Source: Sphingobacteriales bacterium (GTDB lineage Bacteria; Bacteroidota; Bacteroidia; Chitinophagales; UBA2359). Taken from it: a stretch of 64,000 bases of DNA. The stretch is taken from NCBI GenBank assembly GCA_016700115.1, contig CP064999.1, positions 1,922,001 through 1,986,000 of the forward strand, written 5' to 3'. The notes below the pieces were generated by a model. The model saw only the letters and a list, made by a program, of their open reading frames with translations, had not been told where the DNA came from and made no database searches. Below are positions 16,956 to 27,303 of this stretch, piece after piece. The translations under genes were made by a program, and so were the position numbers. The first letter of the stretch is position 1, and each line of letters opens with the position of its first letter.

Positions 16956-19900
16956 ATGAACACACTTAAACTTTACACTTCACTGACCTTATTGGTAGTC
17001 TGTTTATTAGTGAGTAGTTTTGTTGCATCTGCACAAAACATTCCGGGCTATGAATCAGAACCGAATGGCACTGTTGCAACTGCTAACCCTTTAAGCGGAA
17101 ACCCGGTTAAAATCAGGGGATACATATTCCCTAATGGCGACTTAGATTATTTTTCTTTTACGGCCAACGCCGGTGATCGTGTACATGCCGCAACGATGAC
17201 TTCCTTTTCATCAAATGGCAGCACCGACAGTCAGTTGGAATTGTTTGCTTCCGATGGCACAACCTCTATTGAGTTTGACGACGACAGCGGCTCTTTTGGC
17301 GGATTATCAAGTGCTATAGCCGGTGCTACCATTCCTGCAAGCGGCACATACTATTTGCGGGTGAAACACTTTTCGGCTGCAAACCAATTGCGCCCTTATG
17401 AACTGTACCTGAACGTAGTCAGCGGCGCTGCTACCGCAGAAACCGAACCAAATGATGCCACTCCTCAGGTATTAGCGGCAAACGGATGGATGAGCGGCTC
17501 GACAAGCAGTACAACCGATATTGATTTGTATTCCATTTCTCTGAATGCAGGAGAAACCGTATATTTGAGTTTGGACAACGACCCCGAGCGCGACAATGTT
17601 GAATGGAATATGCAATTGGGTTTAGGCCAGTTCGGTACCCCGCCGTTGTTTTTGGTGGTAAATGATGCCGGACAAACCGGACCAGATGCCGAAGCCATGT
17701 TTTTTACCGTAAAAGATGCAGGCACCTATGCCATCTTGGTTAATCTTCCTACAGGAGGCACTACTTTTGGCACCTATCATTTGTCAGTTGCTGTATTTCC
17801 GGCAACTCCGGGTTATGTAAACTACCCTGCTTCTGTCGGGTTGCCGCTCGCTATTCCTACAGGTCCCGGATTGGTTACCTCAACGCTAACAATACCTGAC
17901 AACAAACTCATCAAAGATTTGAAAGTGCGCTTGGACATCACCCATACTTTAATGGCCGACGTTGATGTGGTGCTCCAGTCTCCAAACGGAAATTTGGTCA
18001 AACTGTTTGATGATATCGGAGCCGCTACACAGCCTAATTTAAATTTTGCCTTGTCTGACTTCAATGCCATCCCTGCCGGGCTATATACTGTAGTGAGCGG
18101 GATGGGATTTATGCCGGAAAATAACAGTTGGCTCGATTATTTTGGGGGAATGAATGTACAGGGCACCTGGACTTTATATGTCTATGATGACCTGGCTTCA
18201 AATGGCGGCACCTTAAATGGTTGGTCTTTAGACGTATTGGAAGAACCGGTACCTACGCTGCCCCCTGTTGTTTTCTCGACCGACTTTGAAGCCAACAACG
18301 GTGGATTTACTTCATCCGGTGCTGCAAATGAATGGGAATGGGGTACACCTGCTTTTGCCCCGATAACCACTGCCAATAGCGGGGTCAATTGTTGGAAAAC
18401 AGACTTAGATAATACGTATAATGTAAGTGCAAATGCGCTATTGGAATCTCCTGATATTGACTTGACCAATAATGCAGCACCAATCTATGTTTCGTGGGCA
18501 ATGAAGCATCAGATAGAAACGGCCACTTTCGACTATGCTGTGATTACTATTGAAGAAGTAGGCGGCACTTTAATGACTCAAACCTTATATCAATGGTATG
18601 GTGCTACTCAAACTTCTTCAGTTGGAAATCCGGCAACTGCTTTAGCACTATCTTCAGGATGGGGCACATTCTATGTGGATATCAGTGCTTTTGCCGGTAA
18701 GGTCATCCGGTTCAAGGTCAGATTAGTTTCAGATACGACACTTAATTTTACGGGTATCGCTGTGGATGATGTAGCGGTTTACGCTACTCCGGCAATTACC
18801 CCCTGCTCGCAAACCCCTGTAACGGCTTCTTTTACTAACAACACTCCCGTACCCATTCCAACGGTTATTGCACAGGTTTCCTCTACCATCACTGTTGCCG
18901 GTGCTCCAAGCGTGTTGACCGATTTGAACCTGACCACATTTATTACCCACACTTTTTGCGGCGATATTGATATGACTCTTACCTCACCCAATGGTACTAT
19001 TGTGACTATTACTACCGATAATGGAGGAGGGAATGACAATGTATTTAATGGCACCATTTGGGACGATGATGCCGACCCTGGCAATACAGCCCCATTTGCT
19101 ACGGCAACCAATGCCGCGTTCAACTGGGTAGTTGACAATACCTATACCAATTTGGTTCCTGAACCAACACTCGTTCCCGAAGAAGCAATGGCTGCCTTTA
19201 TTGGGCAAGACCCCAATGGGGTATGGACTTTGACGTTGAACGATGATGCAGGCGCAGACGGAGGAAGCATCAACTCATGGACATTGGACATTACCGGGGT
19301 AGCGCTTCCCTATTTTCAAGACCTCAACAACTTTACCAACAATACGCCCCAGGCAATCCCCACCGGGCCGGGTGTGATTACCTCCACCATTAATGTTGCA
19401 GGTGTTGGAACGAGTTTGACCGATATCAATATGACCACTTTTCTTACCCATACAAGCTGCGCCGACCTGGACATTACGCTTACTTCACCCGCCGGTACTG
19501 TCATGACTCTTACCTCTGACAACGGAGGAACCTTAGATAACGTATTTAACGGCACAGTTTGGGACGACAGTGCCGACCCGGGCGGGCTTTCTTCATTGGC
19601 CACTCCCAACACGAGCAGTAATATCGTTACCGATAGAACTTATACCAACTTAGTTACCGCCCCCACCCTTGTTCCCGAAGAAGCTTTCGGAGCGTTTTAT
19701 GGGGAAGACCCGAATGGGATATGGACACTCACCGTGAGCGATGACCTTGCCGCTAACGGAGGCAGCCTCGACTCATGGACTTTGCACCTCTATACCTGCT
19801 CAAACACCCCCACCTGTTTACCGCCAACGGGATTGGTTGCTTCTTTAGTAACCCCCACTTCAGCAACTATCGGGTGGAACTGTGTCGGTTGTGTCGGTAC

Positions 19901-22718
19901 GTTTATATTGGAATATGGCCCCACAGGGTTTACACCCGGAACCGGATTAACTGCCGGCGTTGGTGGTACGGTCATAAACCCCGCCACCTCACCCCAACTG
20001 ATTACCGGATTAACTGCTTCCACTGCCTATCAGGTATATGTCAGACAAAACTGTAGTGGTACAATTACTGCCAACTCTGCACCCACATCTTTCACCACTT
20101 TAATGGTCAATGATTTATGTGTAGATGCCATCCCCATTACTTGCGGAACACCTGTCAGCGCCACTACCGTCGGTGCTACTATTGATGCCGTTGGTACATG
20201 TACAACAACACTCGGCACTGCCCCGGGTATCTGGTACTCACTACCCGGATTTAACGGAGATGTAGTACTAAGCCTTTGTGGAAGCGGATATGATACTAAA
20301 ATAGGGGTATTTACCGGTACTTGCGGAGCACTCACCTGTGTTGTTGGAAACGACGATTTTTGCGGTCTTCAATCACAAGTATCTTTTACTGCATCGGCCG
20401 GCAACACCTATTATATATTGATTACAGGGTTTAGTACTGCAACAGGTACTTTTACCCTGAACTCTACCTGTACAACCTGCTCTACACCTACAGGTGTAAC
20501 CGTATCCCCGGTAACCGCAACTACTGCTCAGGTCAATTGGACTTGTGTAGGCTGCACCGGAACATTTATAGTAGAATACGGGCCTGCTGCAAGCTTTACC
20601 ACTCCAGGCACCGGCGCAGCAGCAGGTGTAGGCGGTACCGTAGTCGTTTCTGCCGGCTCTCCTGCCCTGCTTGTAGGGCTAACTGCCGGAACGCAATACC
20701 GCGTTTTTGTCCGTCAAGATTGTAGCGGAAGTTTCAGCAACAATACTACCGGCGTACTCTTTAGTACTCCGCCTGCCAACGACAATGTATGTTCTGCTAT
20801 ACCTTTAGTGTTGGGAGTGAACCCACCCTATACCAATGTGGGAGCGACCACCGAACTTGGCGAGCCTGTTCCGCCAAGCATCGCCTGTAATGTGCAAAAC
20901 GGTTGGTGCGCCGGTCAAACAGTCAGTCACTCCGTTTGGTTTACCTTGGTCGGACCTCCATCCGGTAAAGTTACCATATCCTCAACCGGCTACGACAATC
21001 AGTTAGCGCTCTATGCTGCCGCGTCTTGTGCGGCGGTTACTTCGGGAGGTACTACCCTGTTGGCGGCAAACGACGACTTTAATGGTTTGGCTGCTTCACT
21101 CAACAATGTTTGCGTAACCCCCGGAGTTACCTATTATGTGCAAATGGACGGTTGGAACACTTCTACCGGAACGGCAACAATAACCGTTACCGAAATCCCC
21201 AATACTCCCCCAAGTATAGCCGGCTGCCCTTCAAACATTGTAACTTGTGCCAACACGGCAACCTGGACTCCGCCTACTGCTTCTGATCCGGATGGTTGTG
21301 GCACACCCACTCTGACTTCTACCCACACCCCCGGTTCGGTATTCCCCAACGGCATTACCACCGTTACTTATACTGCTACCGACCATGCCGGTGCAACCAC
21401 CACCTGCACCTTTACCGTAAATGTTGCTAAAATAACCGTTACCTTCAACGTTACCAACGTGAGTTGTTTTGGCGGAAACAATGGTTCGGCAACAGCCTTG
21501 CCGGTTGGCGGAACAGGTCATACCTACATCTGGAGCAACGGCACAACCGGTGCAACCGCATCGGGATTGACAGCAGGTGCATATTTCGTAACAATTACCA
21601 ACGTTCAGGGTTGCTCTTTGGTGTCGCTTGTCAACATCACACAACCTCCGGCACTTAACTGCAATGCTACTTCTACCAACGTTGCATGCAATGGCGAGGC
21701 AACCGGCACTGCGAGTGCTACCGCTTCGGGCGGGGTAGCTCCTTACGCGTATAACTGGAGTAACGGAGCGACAAGCGCTAACATCACCGGATTGGTTGCA
21801 GGCACCTATACAGTAAGTGTTACCGATGCCAACGGGTGCCTCTGTACAAAAACCGTTACAATAACCGAGCCTCCTGCTTTACAGGTTGTTTCAGAAGAAA
21901 TTATAGTTGACGGTTCGGGCGGTACGTTCTACAGTGTTTACCAAATTATTGTGGCCGGCGGAAATCTGCCTTATGATTTGAGCTTTACAGTTACCGGAGG
22001 ATTTGCCAGCTATACTATTATCTATAGTTTGGTGGACACCGACAATAACGGCTCAGCCGATTCACCCGGTGCAACCATTGATGTGACATATCAGGCAACT
22101 GCGGTATGGACGCTAACCTTAGACGACGCTTTGGGTTGCGGCGAAACGCTTGTGTTTACCAACGCCCCCGGAAGCCCCATCTTGAGTATCACCTCAGCCT
22201 TGATTACCGCCGACAATGGTACGAGCAACGGCGCAATTGCTTTGACGGTAGTAGGTGGTACTCCTGCATGCCCGGGCTATAGCTATACATGGTCGGGGCC
22301 TGCAAACTGGTTGGGAGTTCCACCAAATAGTCCTAACCTAAGCGGGTTGCCCTCCGGTTGGTATATCGTATTGGTAACCGACTGCAGCGGAGAGGAAACC
22401 TATGGCTGGTTCTGGGTGCCGAAAGAATCCCGCGGACGCGGCAAACTGGCAGATGGTGAAGCCATTACCGCATATCCCAACCCTGTGAACGAATTCACTA
22501 CCATTGAGTTTAGCATGATGCAAACTGCCAATGCTAAAGTAGCAGTCCACAGTGTTGACGGCAAACAAGTGGCGCAATTGTTTAACGGCGTTGCAGAAGC
22601 CGGCGAACTTTATACTTTATCCTTAGATGCAAAACATCTGCCTAACGGGTTGTATATGGTTACCCTAACCGGCGATAACGGAGTGGTTCAGCAACTCAAA
22701 CTGTCAGTTTTGCATTAA
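16956..22718 (+). CDS. Giant multidomain adhesin: PPC, P-domains, HYR, SprB repeats, T9SS type A
   Basis: 1920 residues. Signal peptide to about residue 27 (SSFVASAQ). Then two pre-peptidase C-terminal-like domains (~30-285, YESEPNGTVATANPL and TEPNDATPQVL); a proprotein-convertase P-domain (~290-425); a MAM/jelly-roll-like domain (~430-610); two further P-domains (~620-950, TFITHTFCGDIDMTLTSP and TFLTHTSCADLDITLTSP); alternating fibronectin III and PPC-like domains (~955-1410); a HYR domain (~1412-1495, CPSNIVTCANTATWTPP); and two SprB repeats (~1495-1640, NVSCFGGNNGSATA and NVACNGEATGTASA). The last ~80 residues are a type A sorting domain (AYPNPVNEFTTIEF ... LPNGLYMVTLTG). SprB repeats are known from the gliding adhesin of flavobacteria. 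P-domains without a protease domain suggest a binding or structural role. No catalytic domain is visible. Confidence 0.9.
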   Translation: MNTLKLYTSLTLLVVCLLVSSFVASAQNIPGYESEPNGTVATANPLSGNPVKIRGYIFPNGDLDYFSFTANAGDRVHAATMTSFSSNGSTDSQLELFASDGTTSIEFDDDSGSFGGLSSAIAGATIPASGTYYLRVKHFSAANQLRPYELYLNVVSGAATAETEPNDATPQVLAANGWMSGSTSSTTDIDLYSISLNAGETVYLSLDNDPERDNVEWNMQLGLGQFGTPPLFLVVNDAGQTGPDAEAMFFTVKDAGTYAILVNLPTGGTTFGTYHLSVAVFPATPGYVNYPASVGLPLAIPTGPGLVTSTLTIPDNKLIKDLKVRLDITHTLMADVDVVLQSPNGNLVKLFDDIGAATQPNLNFALSDFNAIPAGLYTVVSGMGFMPENNSWLDYFGGMNVQGTWTLYVYDDLASNGGTLNGWSLDVLEEPVPTLPPVVFSTDFEANNGGFTSSGAANEWEWGTPAFAPITTANSGVNCWKTDLDNTYNVSANALLESPDIDLTNNAAPIYVSWAMKHQIETATFDYAVITIEEVGGTLMTQTLYQWYGATQTSSVGNPATALALSSGWGTFYVDISAFAGKVIRFKVRLVSDTTLNFTGIAVDDVAVYATPAITPCSQTPVTASFTNNTPVPIPTVIAQVSSTITVAGAPSVLTDLNLTTFITHTFCGDIDMTLTSPNGTIVTITTDNGGGNDNVFNGTIWDDDADPGNTAPFATATNAAFNWVVDNTYTNLVPEPTLVPEEAMAAFIGQDPNGVWTLTLNDDAGADGGSINSWTLDITGVALPYFQDLNNFTNNTPQAIPTGPGVITSTINVAGVGTSLTDINMTTFLTHTSCADLDITLTSPAGTVMTLTSDNGGTLDNVFNGTVWDDSADPGGLSSLATPNTSSNIVTDRTYTNLVTAPTLVPEEAFGAFYGEDPNGIWTLTVSDDLAANGGSLDSWTLHLYTCSNTPTCLPPTGLVASLVTPTSATIGWNCVGCVGTFILEYGPTGFTPGTGLTAGVGGTVINPATSPQLITGLTASTAYQVYVRQNCSGTITANSAPTSFTTLMVNDLCVDAIPITCGTPVSATTVGATIDAVGTCTTTLGTAPGIWYSLPGFNGDVVLSLCGSGYDTKIGVFTGTCGALTCVVGNDDFCGLQSQVSFTASAGNTYYILITGFSTATGTFTLNSTCTTCSTPTGVTVSPVTATTAQVNWTCVGCTGTFIVEYGPAASFTTPGTGAAAGVGGTVVVSAGSPALLVGLTAGTQYRVFVRQDCSGSFSNNTTGVLFSTPPANDNVCSAIPLVLGVNPPYTNVGATTELGEPVPPSIACNVQNGWCAGQTVSHSVWFTLVGPPSGKVTISSTGYDNQLALYAAASCAAVTSGGTTLLAANDDFNGLAASLNNVCVTPGVTYYVQMDGWNTSTGTATITVTEIPNTPPSIAGCPSNIVTCANTATWTPPTASDPDGCGTPTLTSTHTPGSVFPNGITTVTYTATDHAGATTTCTFTVNVAKITVTFNVTNVSCFGGNNGSATALPVGGTGHTYIWSNGTTGATASGLTAGAYFVTITNVQGCSLVSLVNITQPPALNCNATSTNVACNGEATGTASATASGGVAPYAYNWSNGATSANITGLVAGTYTVSVTDANGCLCTKTVTITEPPALQVVSEEIIVDGSGGTFYSVYQIIVAGGNLPYDLSFTVTGGFASYTIIYSLVDTDNNGSADSPGATIDVTYQATAVWTLTLDDALGCGETLVFTNAPGSPILSITSALITADNGTSNGAIALTVVGGTPACPGYSYTWSGPANWLGVPPNSPNLSGLPSGWYIVLVTDCSGEETYGWFWVPKESRGRGKLADGEAITAYPNPVNEFTTIEFSMMQTANAKVAVHSVDGKQVAQLFNGVAEAGELYTLSLDAKHLPNGLYMVTLTGDNGVVQQLKLSVLH

Positions 22719-22780
22719 CAGTTTCCGGTCAGATAAGCTAACCGGTTATCAGTGGTAAGACTTTTGACCTAAAAGAAAAG

Positions 22781-22827
22781 AAACATCGGCAACTTTACCC
22801 CATTATAAGGTAAGGTTGCCGATGTTT
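22781..22827. terminator. Bidirectional terminator between convergent genes
   Basis: A 19-bp stem (AAACATCGGCAAC plus TTACC on the left arm, one mismatch) with a short AT-rich loop and T-rich flanks on both strands. It lies between the adhesin stop (22718) and the Omp85-like stop (22848), so it can end transcription from both sides. Confidence 0.85.
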
Positions 22828-22847
22828 GTTTAGTTATAGTATAAATC

Positions 22848-24650
22848 CTAAAAATAAGCAACATATCCGAAATGGATTTTACCTTGCCGGAAGTTGATGG
22901 GGTTGGATTGTTGCCTTCCAAGCGCATACATCAGCCCAAAAACCCCTGCTTTAGTTTCGAGATTAGCGCCAAGCCCAAATCCGAAAGGGTAATCTTTAGT
23001 GTCGGTGTTGCGGCTTTGGTTCTGAACAAAAGCACCATCAAAAAAAGCAAAGAAATTGGCATTTTGTCCTAAAAGAAACCGGTATTCTAAAGAGGCTACA
23101 GTATATAACGAGGCCCAGATAGATTCTTCATCAAACCCCCGAAGGAGGCGGTTTCCGCCAATGCGGTAAAGTTCGTTTTGAAGTAGCTGTTTATTGCCTA
23201 AATAGGCAGCAGAAACAGAGGTTTTGATGACACTGAGTTTGCCGATAGGCCAATATTTATCAAATTTACCCTGAAGGCGGTATTGAATCCGGTTTTGGTT
23301 GAGACTGTCATATTGGCTTTGAAAATCTATTTCTAAAGCTTCGCCAACCGATAAAATGTTAAGGTTGGGAATTACTTTTTTTAATCCGGCACCCGCAAGC
23401 AGATTTAACAAATACCCTTTTCGGGGATTGAACCGGTAGTCGAGATGTTCTTGATTAAACTCTACTCCATAAAGGGTAAATTTAACATCCAATACTTCGG
23501 GCAACCGTTTTTGAGCGGTAAGTTTAATACTGTCAACCGTAAGTAAAACCGAGTTTTTCCGGTCGAAAAAGGCTTTTACAAAATTATTCCCTTTGCTGCT
23601 GTATTGTAATCCCAAAAAAGTTTTGACATCCCGAAACAGCGTATCGGCAATAAACAATTCAAAACGGGCATCAACCCCTATGGGTATGAGCGGTAAATAT
23701 GGGTACAGAGCATGTACTTTCAGCTCACGACGTTTGTTTACATAGCTTTTAAAATCAATTTCTAACTTTTCACCGGCACCAATTGCATTTACCAAATAAA
23801 GTTGCCCGTCTCCGATAATTTCAAATCGCTGCCGGGAATTGCCCGTAGGGCCTGAAGTTGCCGGTTTAGGTAAAACACCTAAAACAAGGTTAAAACGGCT
23901 GGCTTTTTTCCGTTTTAAAAACAAGTTAACTTTAGCTCTGGTATCTAAAAACATCACTTTAGGCGGAGAAACCTCCTGCAAAAAAGGAAGTTCTTTAATT
24001 CGGCCGCTGATTTGTTCTATGGCGCTTTCGTTATAGGGGCTTTTTTGTTTAATCCCTAAATAATTGTGCAAATAGACCTTGCTGATTTTTGAATCGCCCA
24101 ATACCACAATACTATCCATGCTGATAAGTTTACCCCGGTCAAGTTGGAGTTTTGCGCTAAAAACGGTATCCTTTATGTCAATATCTGATAACCGCAAAGA
24201 CGCAAAAGGATAACCATTGTTTTCGGCAAAACGCAACATGCGTTCCTGTAAACGTAGGATAGCTTTAGTGTTGAAAGATTGTTGTTGAAAAGATTTGCTT
24301 CGGTATCCGCTTGCCGCAAGTATGTTTTTGGGAATTTGACTCACATCAAGGCTTTCCCAGCTATATTGATAGCCCAAATAAAACGTAGCCTTCGCAGACA
24401 GGGAATCTATCTTCAGCGAATCGAAAGAAGCAGCAAGATAACCGTATGTTTGCAACTTGTCGAGCCTGTCAGTGAGTACATTCCGGCATTGTTCGGCATT
24501 GGAAAAGAATGTTTGGGAATCGGTGAGTTTTACCAAAACAACCGAGTCGGTTACATTGGCATAAGTCAATTTCAATGGATAGGTTGATTGTGCTGTCAGT
24601 ACCGAAGGGAAGCATCCCCATATCAAAACGAAAGCACAAATACTTCTCAT
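22848..24650 (-). CDS. Omp85/BamA-TamA-like outer membrane protein
   Basis: 600 residues from the ATG at 24650, which gives a proper signal peptide (ICAFVLIWGCFPSVLTAQ); an upstream ATG at 24701 would put 17 odd residues in front. The N-terminal ~250 residues look like POTRA domains (RDKLQTYGYLAASFDSL-type start of a POTRA, MDSIVVLGDSKISKVYLHNYLGIKQ). The C-terminal ~350 residues are a beta-barrel with alternating strands and the family hallmarks GGNRLLRGFDEES and a final GKIHFGYVAYF ending in Phe. Such proteins insert or export proteins or lipids at the outer membrane. It is shorter than BamA and resembles the Bacteroidota TamA-like group. It is not next to a visible partner gene. Confidence 0.8.
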   Translation of the reverse strand: MRSICAFVLIWGCFPSVLTAQSTYPLKLTYANVTDSVVLVKLTDSQTFFSNAEQCRNVLTDRLDKLQTYGYLAASFDSLKIDSLSAKATFYLGYQYSWESLDVSQIPKNILAASGYRSKSFQQQSFNTKAILRLQERMLRFAENNGYPFASLRLSDIDIKDTVFSAKLQLDRGKLISMDSIVVLGDSKISKVYLHNYLGIKQKSPYNESAIEQISGRIKELPFLQEVSPPKVMFLDTRAKVNLFLKRKKASRFNLVLGVLPKPATSGPTGNSRQRFEIIGDGQLYLVNAIGAGEKLEIDFKSYVNKRRELKVHALYPYLPLIPIGVDARFELFIADTLFRDVKTFLGLQYSSKGNNFVKAFFDRKNSVLLTVDSIKLTAQKRLPEVLDVKFTLYGVEFNQEHLDYRFNPRKGYLLNLLAGAGLKKVIPNLNILSVGEALEIDFQSQYDSLNQNRIQYRLQGKFDKYWPIGKLSVIKTSVSAAYLGNKQLLQNELYRIGGNRLLRGFDEESIWASLYTVASLEYRFLLGQNANFFAFFDGAFVQNQSRNTDTKDYPFGFGLGANLETKAGVFGLMYALGRQQSNPINFRQGKIHFGYVAYF

Positions 24651-24731
24651 GTTTTCCAGTAAGACCGTGTTGTTACCGGTTATTTGTCTGATAAAGTTCA
24701 AAAAAAATACTTTTTGGTTTTATGAGCAGGT

Positions 24732-25628
24732 TTATGGATGCACCGTAGCCACAATTGCCAGCTTTTTCCCATCTGCACTCACAGCCAAGCGGGTGATGTT
24801 TTTGATTCCGTCCTTTGTAAAATCGGCAATCTGAATCCATTCCTGCCCATCTTTTGGCAACCAATAAAGACGACTGTCTTTAGCCATCAACAGGTTTTCG
24901 TCGGGCAGCCAAGCGTAATCTTCTGAACCGGGCAAGGCTTGAATGATGGTTTTAGTATCGAGGTTTCCGGGTTTAAGGCGTTTTATCAGCCATTGGTTGT
25001 CGTTGAGTTTATGCAAAAAACTTACCGCATCCGATTTGCCCGGAATAGCCGCCACACAACGCCCGATATTGACTGCTGCAATAAAACCGGAGGTGTCGGT
25101 CAAAGTAGCTGTTTGAAGGGTGGGTGGGTCAGTAACCATAAACATAACCAGTTTTCCATTTTGACGCGCTTGTGTGTAGTAACCAACCTGAGTGAGATGA
25201 GGCTGATAATATACTGCATCCCCTTTGCCCGATAATGGAAACTGCCAAAGGCGTTGGGTTTTTGCATCTTCTTCAACTCTGACTACTGTAAATGCCTGAT
25301 GCTCCTCTAAGGGAATAGGTGAATATTCCGAAGTAGTTGGGGTGTTTGTCAAGTTTTGTGGAGGTTGTTTGTCAAAGTAAATACGAAAAATATCAGTTTT
25401 TTCGCTTTCATCAGCAGCAGTATAAAGCAATCCTTTTCCATCCGGTAAAAAGCAGGGTTGATTGTCATACCCCTTCCTGTTTGTCAGATTTTCCGGTTGA
25501 CCGGAAACAGTTATTTTTCCCTTTATGGATTTGCTAAGCTGTATCAGAAAGATATCGGTATCAGGCAGATTTTGAGCAAAGACTGCTGATGAAAACAAGA
25601 CGCATATATAAAATACTGTTTGTTTCAT
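24732..25628 (-). CDS. Secreted PD40/TolB-like beta-propeller protein
   Basis: 298 residues: signal peptide (VLFSSAVFAQ, cleavage near residue 19) and repeats of the WD40-like PD40 type (YDNQPCFLPDGKGLLYTAADESEKTDIFRI, GSEDYAWLPDENLLMAKDSRLYWL, ITRLAVSADGKKLAIVATV). A periplasmic or surface propeller, likely a protein-interaction scaffold. It lies 81 nt upstream of the Omp85-like gene on the same strand and could be co-transcribed with it; partnership with that barrel is only a possibility. Confidence 0.75.
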   Translation of the reverse strand: MKQTVFYICVLFSSAVFAQNLPDTDIFLIQLSKSIKGKITVSGQPENLTNRKGYDNQPCFLPDGKGLLYTAADESEKTDIFRIYFDKQPPQNLTNTPTTSEYSPIPLEEHQAFTVVRVEEDAKTQRLWQFPLSGKGDAVYYQPHLTQVGYYTQARQNGKLVMFMVTDPPTLQTATLTDTSGFIAAVNIGRCVAAIPGKSDAVSFLHKLNDNQWLIKRLKPGNLDTKTIIQALPGSEDYAWLPDENLLMAKDSRLYWLPKDGQEWIQIADFTKDGIKNITRLAVSADGKKLAIVATVHP

Positions 25629-25667
25629 AATTATTGTTTTTGCATAAAATTAAGAAAACAAATTAGG

Positions 25668-27104
25668 TCAGGCAAGCCAACGGAGTTGCATAGCCTGTTC
25701 ATCATAAGTTTGTAAGTGTATGTCCGTTACGTGTTCTTGTTCGTCCAAAGCAATGTAAACGCAGGTAGGCTTAAAAATGATGTGTTTGATTAAATCTTTA
25801 CCGGTAATTTCTTCGATAAATCTTTCTAATTGTTCTAAGGCATAATGTTTGTCGGGGTGGTCTAAAATGTTTGTTGGGAACTTCATTAAATCTGCCCAGG
25901 TACCCGAGTTAATATAGACCCCCCCATTGGGCAGGTTAATTCTTCTGGCAAGATGAGTATGTCCGAAAATAATATACTTAAACCCATTTTCAGACAATTG
26001 AGTAGCGGCTTGTAAATATTCAGGAAAGGTTTCGGTATCCAGGTCAAAAGTTTTAGGGCTTTGAAGCGATTTTAAAGCAGTGAGTAGCGCAGGCAGCCTT
26101 TTGTATAGTGCTTGTCTGTTATTTGCAGTCAACAGTTGCCAAAGGCTATGAACCAACCTAAAACTGCGGGTCTTTTCTGTGGTTCCGTCAACACTTGATA
26201 TTTCGGCTTCTTCGGCCGGGTTAGGAAGGGCATCGGTAGCGGTTAAAAATTCTTGTAATTCGGCATCACTAAATAGTTTTTCCATTTCTTTGTTCACCAG
26301 ATTTTCCTCCACAGACTCGCTGCCTTTACTTCCGGTTGAGATAGTGCGAATTCCCAAGCCTTCAGGGATCATGTCGCTCAGGTAGATGCGCAACAAATTG
26401 TCTATTTTACTTCTGATTTGAGGCTCTAATGCCAGTAGAATAGGAATAGCCGCTCCGGTTTCCGGTTTGAGCATATCAACAAAAGGATATTTCACCTTCA
26501 TGGGGTTCATAATTTTTTCAACCAATTCGCTGCCTTTGGGTGCAATAAAACTATCTGCTTTTTCATTTCGCGACATTTTTTCACGAAACTGCCGGAGACG
26601 ATTGTCGTCCACACTGTTCCATGAATCGTAGCGATTGCCATGTTCAATTAAAACTTCGTTTCCGATGGAGTAGGCTTCGCCATCAAATAAAAATCTGAAA
26701 TTGGCAGATGTTGCCCCTATCGTTTTTTCCAAAATCGCTCTTACGGGGGGCAAAGACAGTTCAATATCATGATTGCCCAATAGCAGAGTCAAACGATGTT
26801 TTGAGTTTTGAAGGAATGTTTTTAGTGCATTAAACACATGAGCCTCCCGTCTGAAAATGTTGTTCAATTTGATTAAGACATTGGGCAAATGCTTTTCAAA
26901 AGCCGTCCAGGGTGTTTCGGCCAAGAAATCAACCAGATCGCCATTGATGACCAACTCAACAGACTTATCTGATTTTCTGGCAAGCAGGTTAATAAAATTT
27001 GCAAGCTGATGGGTATGGGTGTTGATTTGAAACCCTCTTAGCTCGTTTGAGCCTGCAGGTTCGCCTCCTATATGTAAATCTGAAATCACATAAACCTCTC
27101 TCAT
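25668..27104 (-). CDS. Calcineurin-like metallophosphoesterase
   Basis: 478 residues. The metal-binding motifs of the family are all present: DLHIGG (Asp9, His11), NGDLVDF, LLGNHDIEL and a late FGHTHLARR. A long helical insert (about residues 170-360) lies between GNHD and the last motif, much longer than in UDP-2,3-diacylglucosamine hydrolases, and includes a Leu-rich part (LLTANNRQALYKRLPALLTALKSL). No signal peptide; cytoplasmic. Substrate is unknown; the YINSGTWADL near the end is common in LpxH-like and UshA-unrelated phosphoesterases. Confidence 0.85.
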   Translation of the reverse strand: MREVYVISDLHIGGEPAGSNELRGFQINTHTHQLANFINLLARKSDKSVELVINGDLVDFLAETPWTAFEKHLPNVLIKLNNIFRREAHVFNALKTFLQNSKHRLTLLLGNHDIELSLPPVRAILEKTIGATSANFRFLFDGEAYSIGNEVLIEHGNRYDSWNSVDDNRLRQFREKMSRNEKADSFIAPKGSELVEKIMNPMKVKYPFVDMLKPETGAAIPILLALEPQIRSKIDNLLRIYLSDMIPEGLGIRTISTGSKGSESVEENLVNKEMEKLFSDAELQEFLTATDALPNPAEEAEISSVDGTTEKTRSFRLVHSLWQLLTANNRQALYKRLPALLTALKSLQSPKTFDLDTETFPEYLQAATQLSENGFKYIIFGHTHLARRINLPNGGVYINSGTWADLMKFPTNILDHPDKHYALEQLERFIEEITGKDLIKHIIFKPTCVYIALDEQEHVTDIHLQTYDEQAMQLRWLA

Positions 27105-27257
27105 AAAATTGATTTTTAGTTCAAAAATAAAAGGAATTGGCCAATAGCGGGGTTAATTTTTACCTAAACAGGATGAATGGCTGCTCTGTAATACAGACAC
27201 CTGTAATAACACTGTCAGACTGAGAAAAGAAGAACCTTAAATAAAAACAAATTGATT

Positions 27258-27265
27258 TACCTTTG
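27258..27265 (+). promoter_or_regulatory. -7 promoter box (TACCTTTG) of dprA
   Basis: Perfect TAnnTTTG match 38 nt before the TTG start of dprA at 27304. The -33 region is unclear. Confidence 0.5.
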
Positions 27266-27303
27266 TCCAAATAAATATATCTTCAACAGCTTAACTGACT
27301 GCC

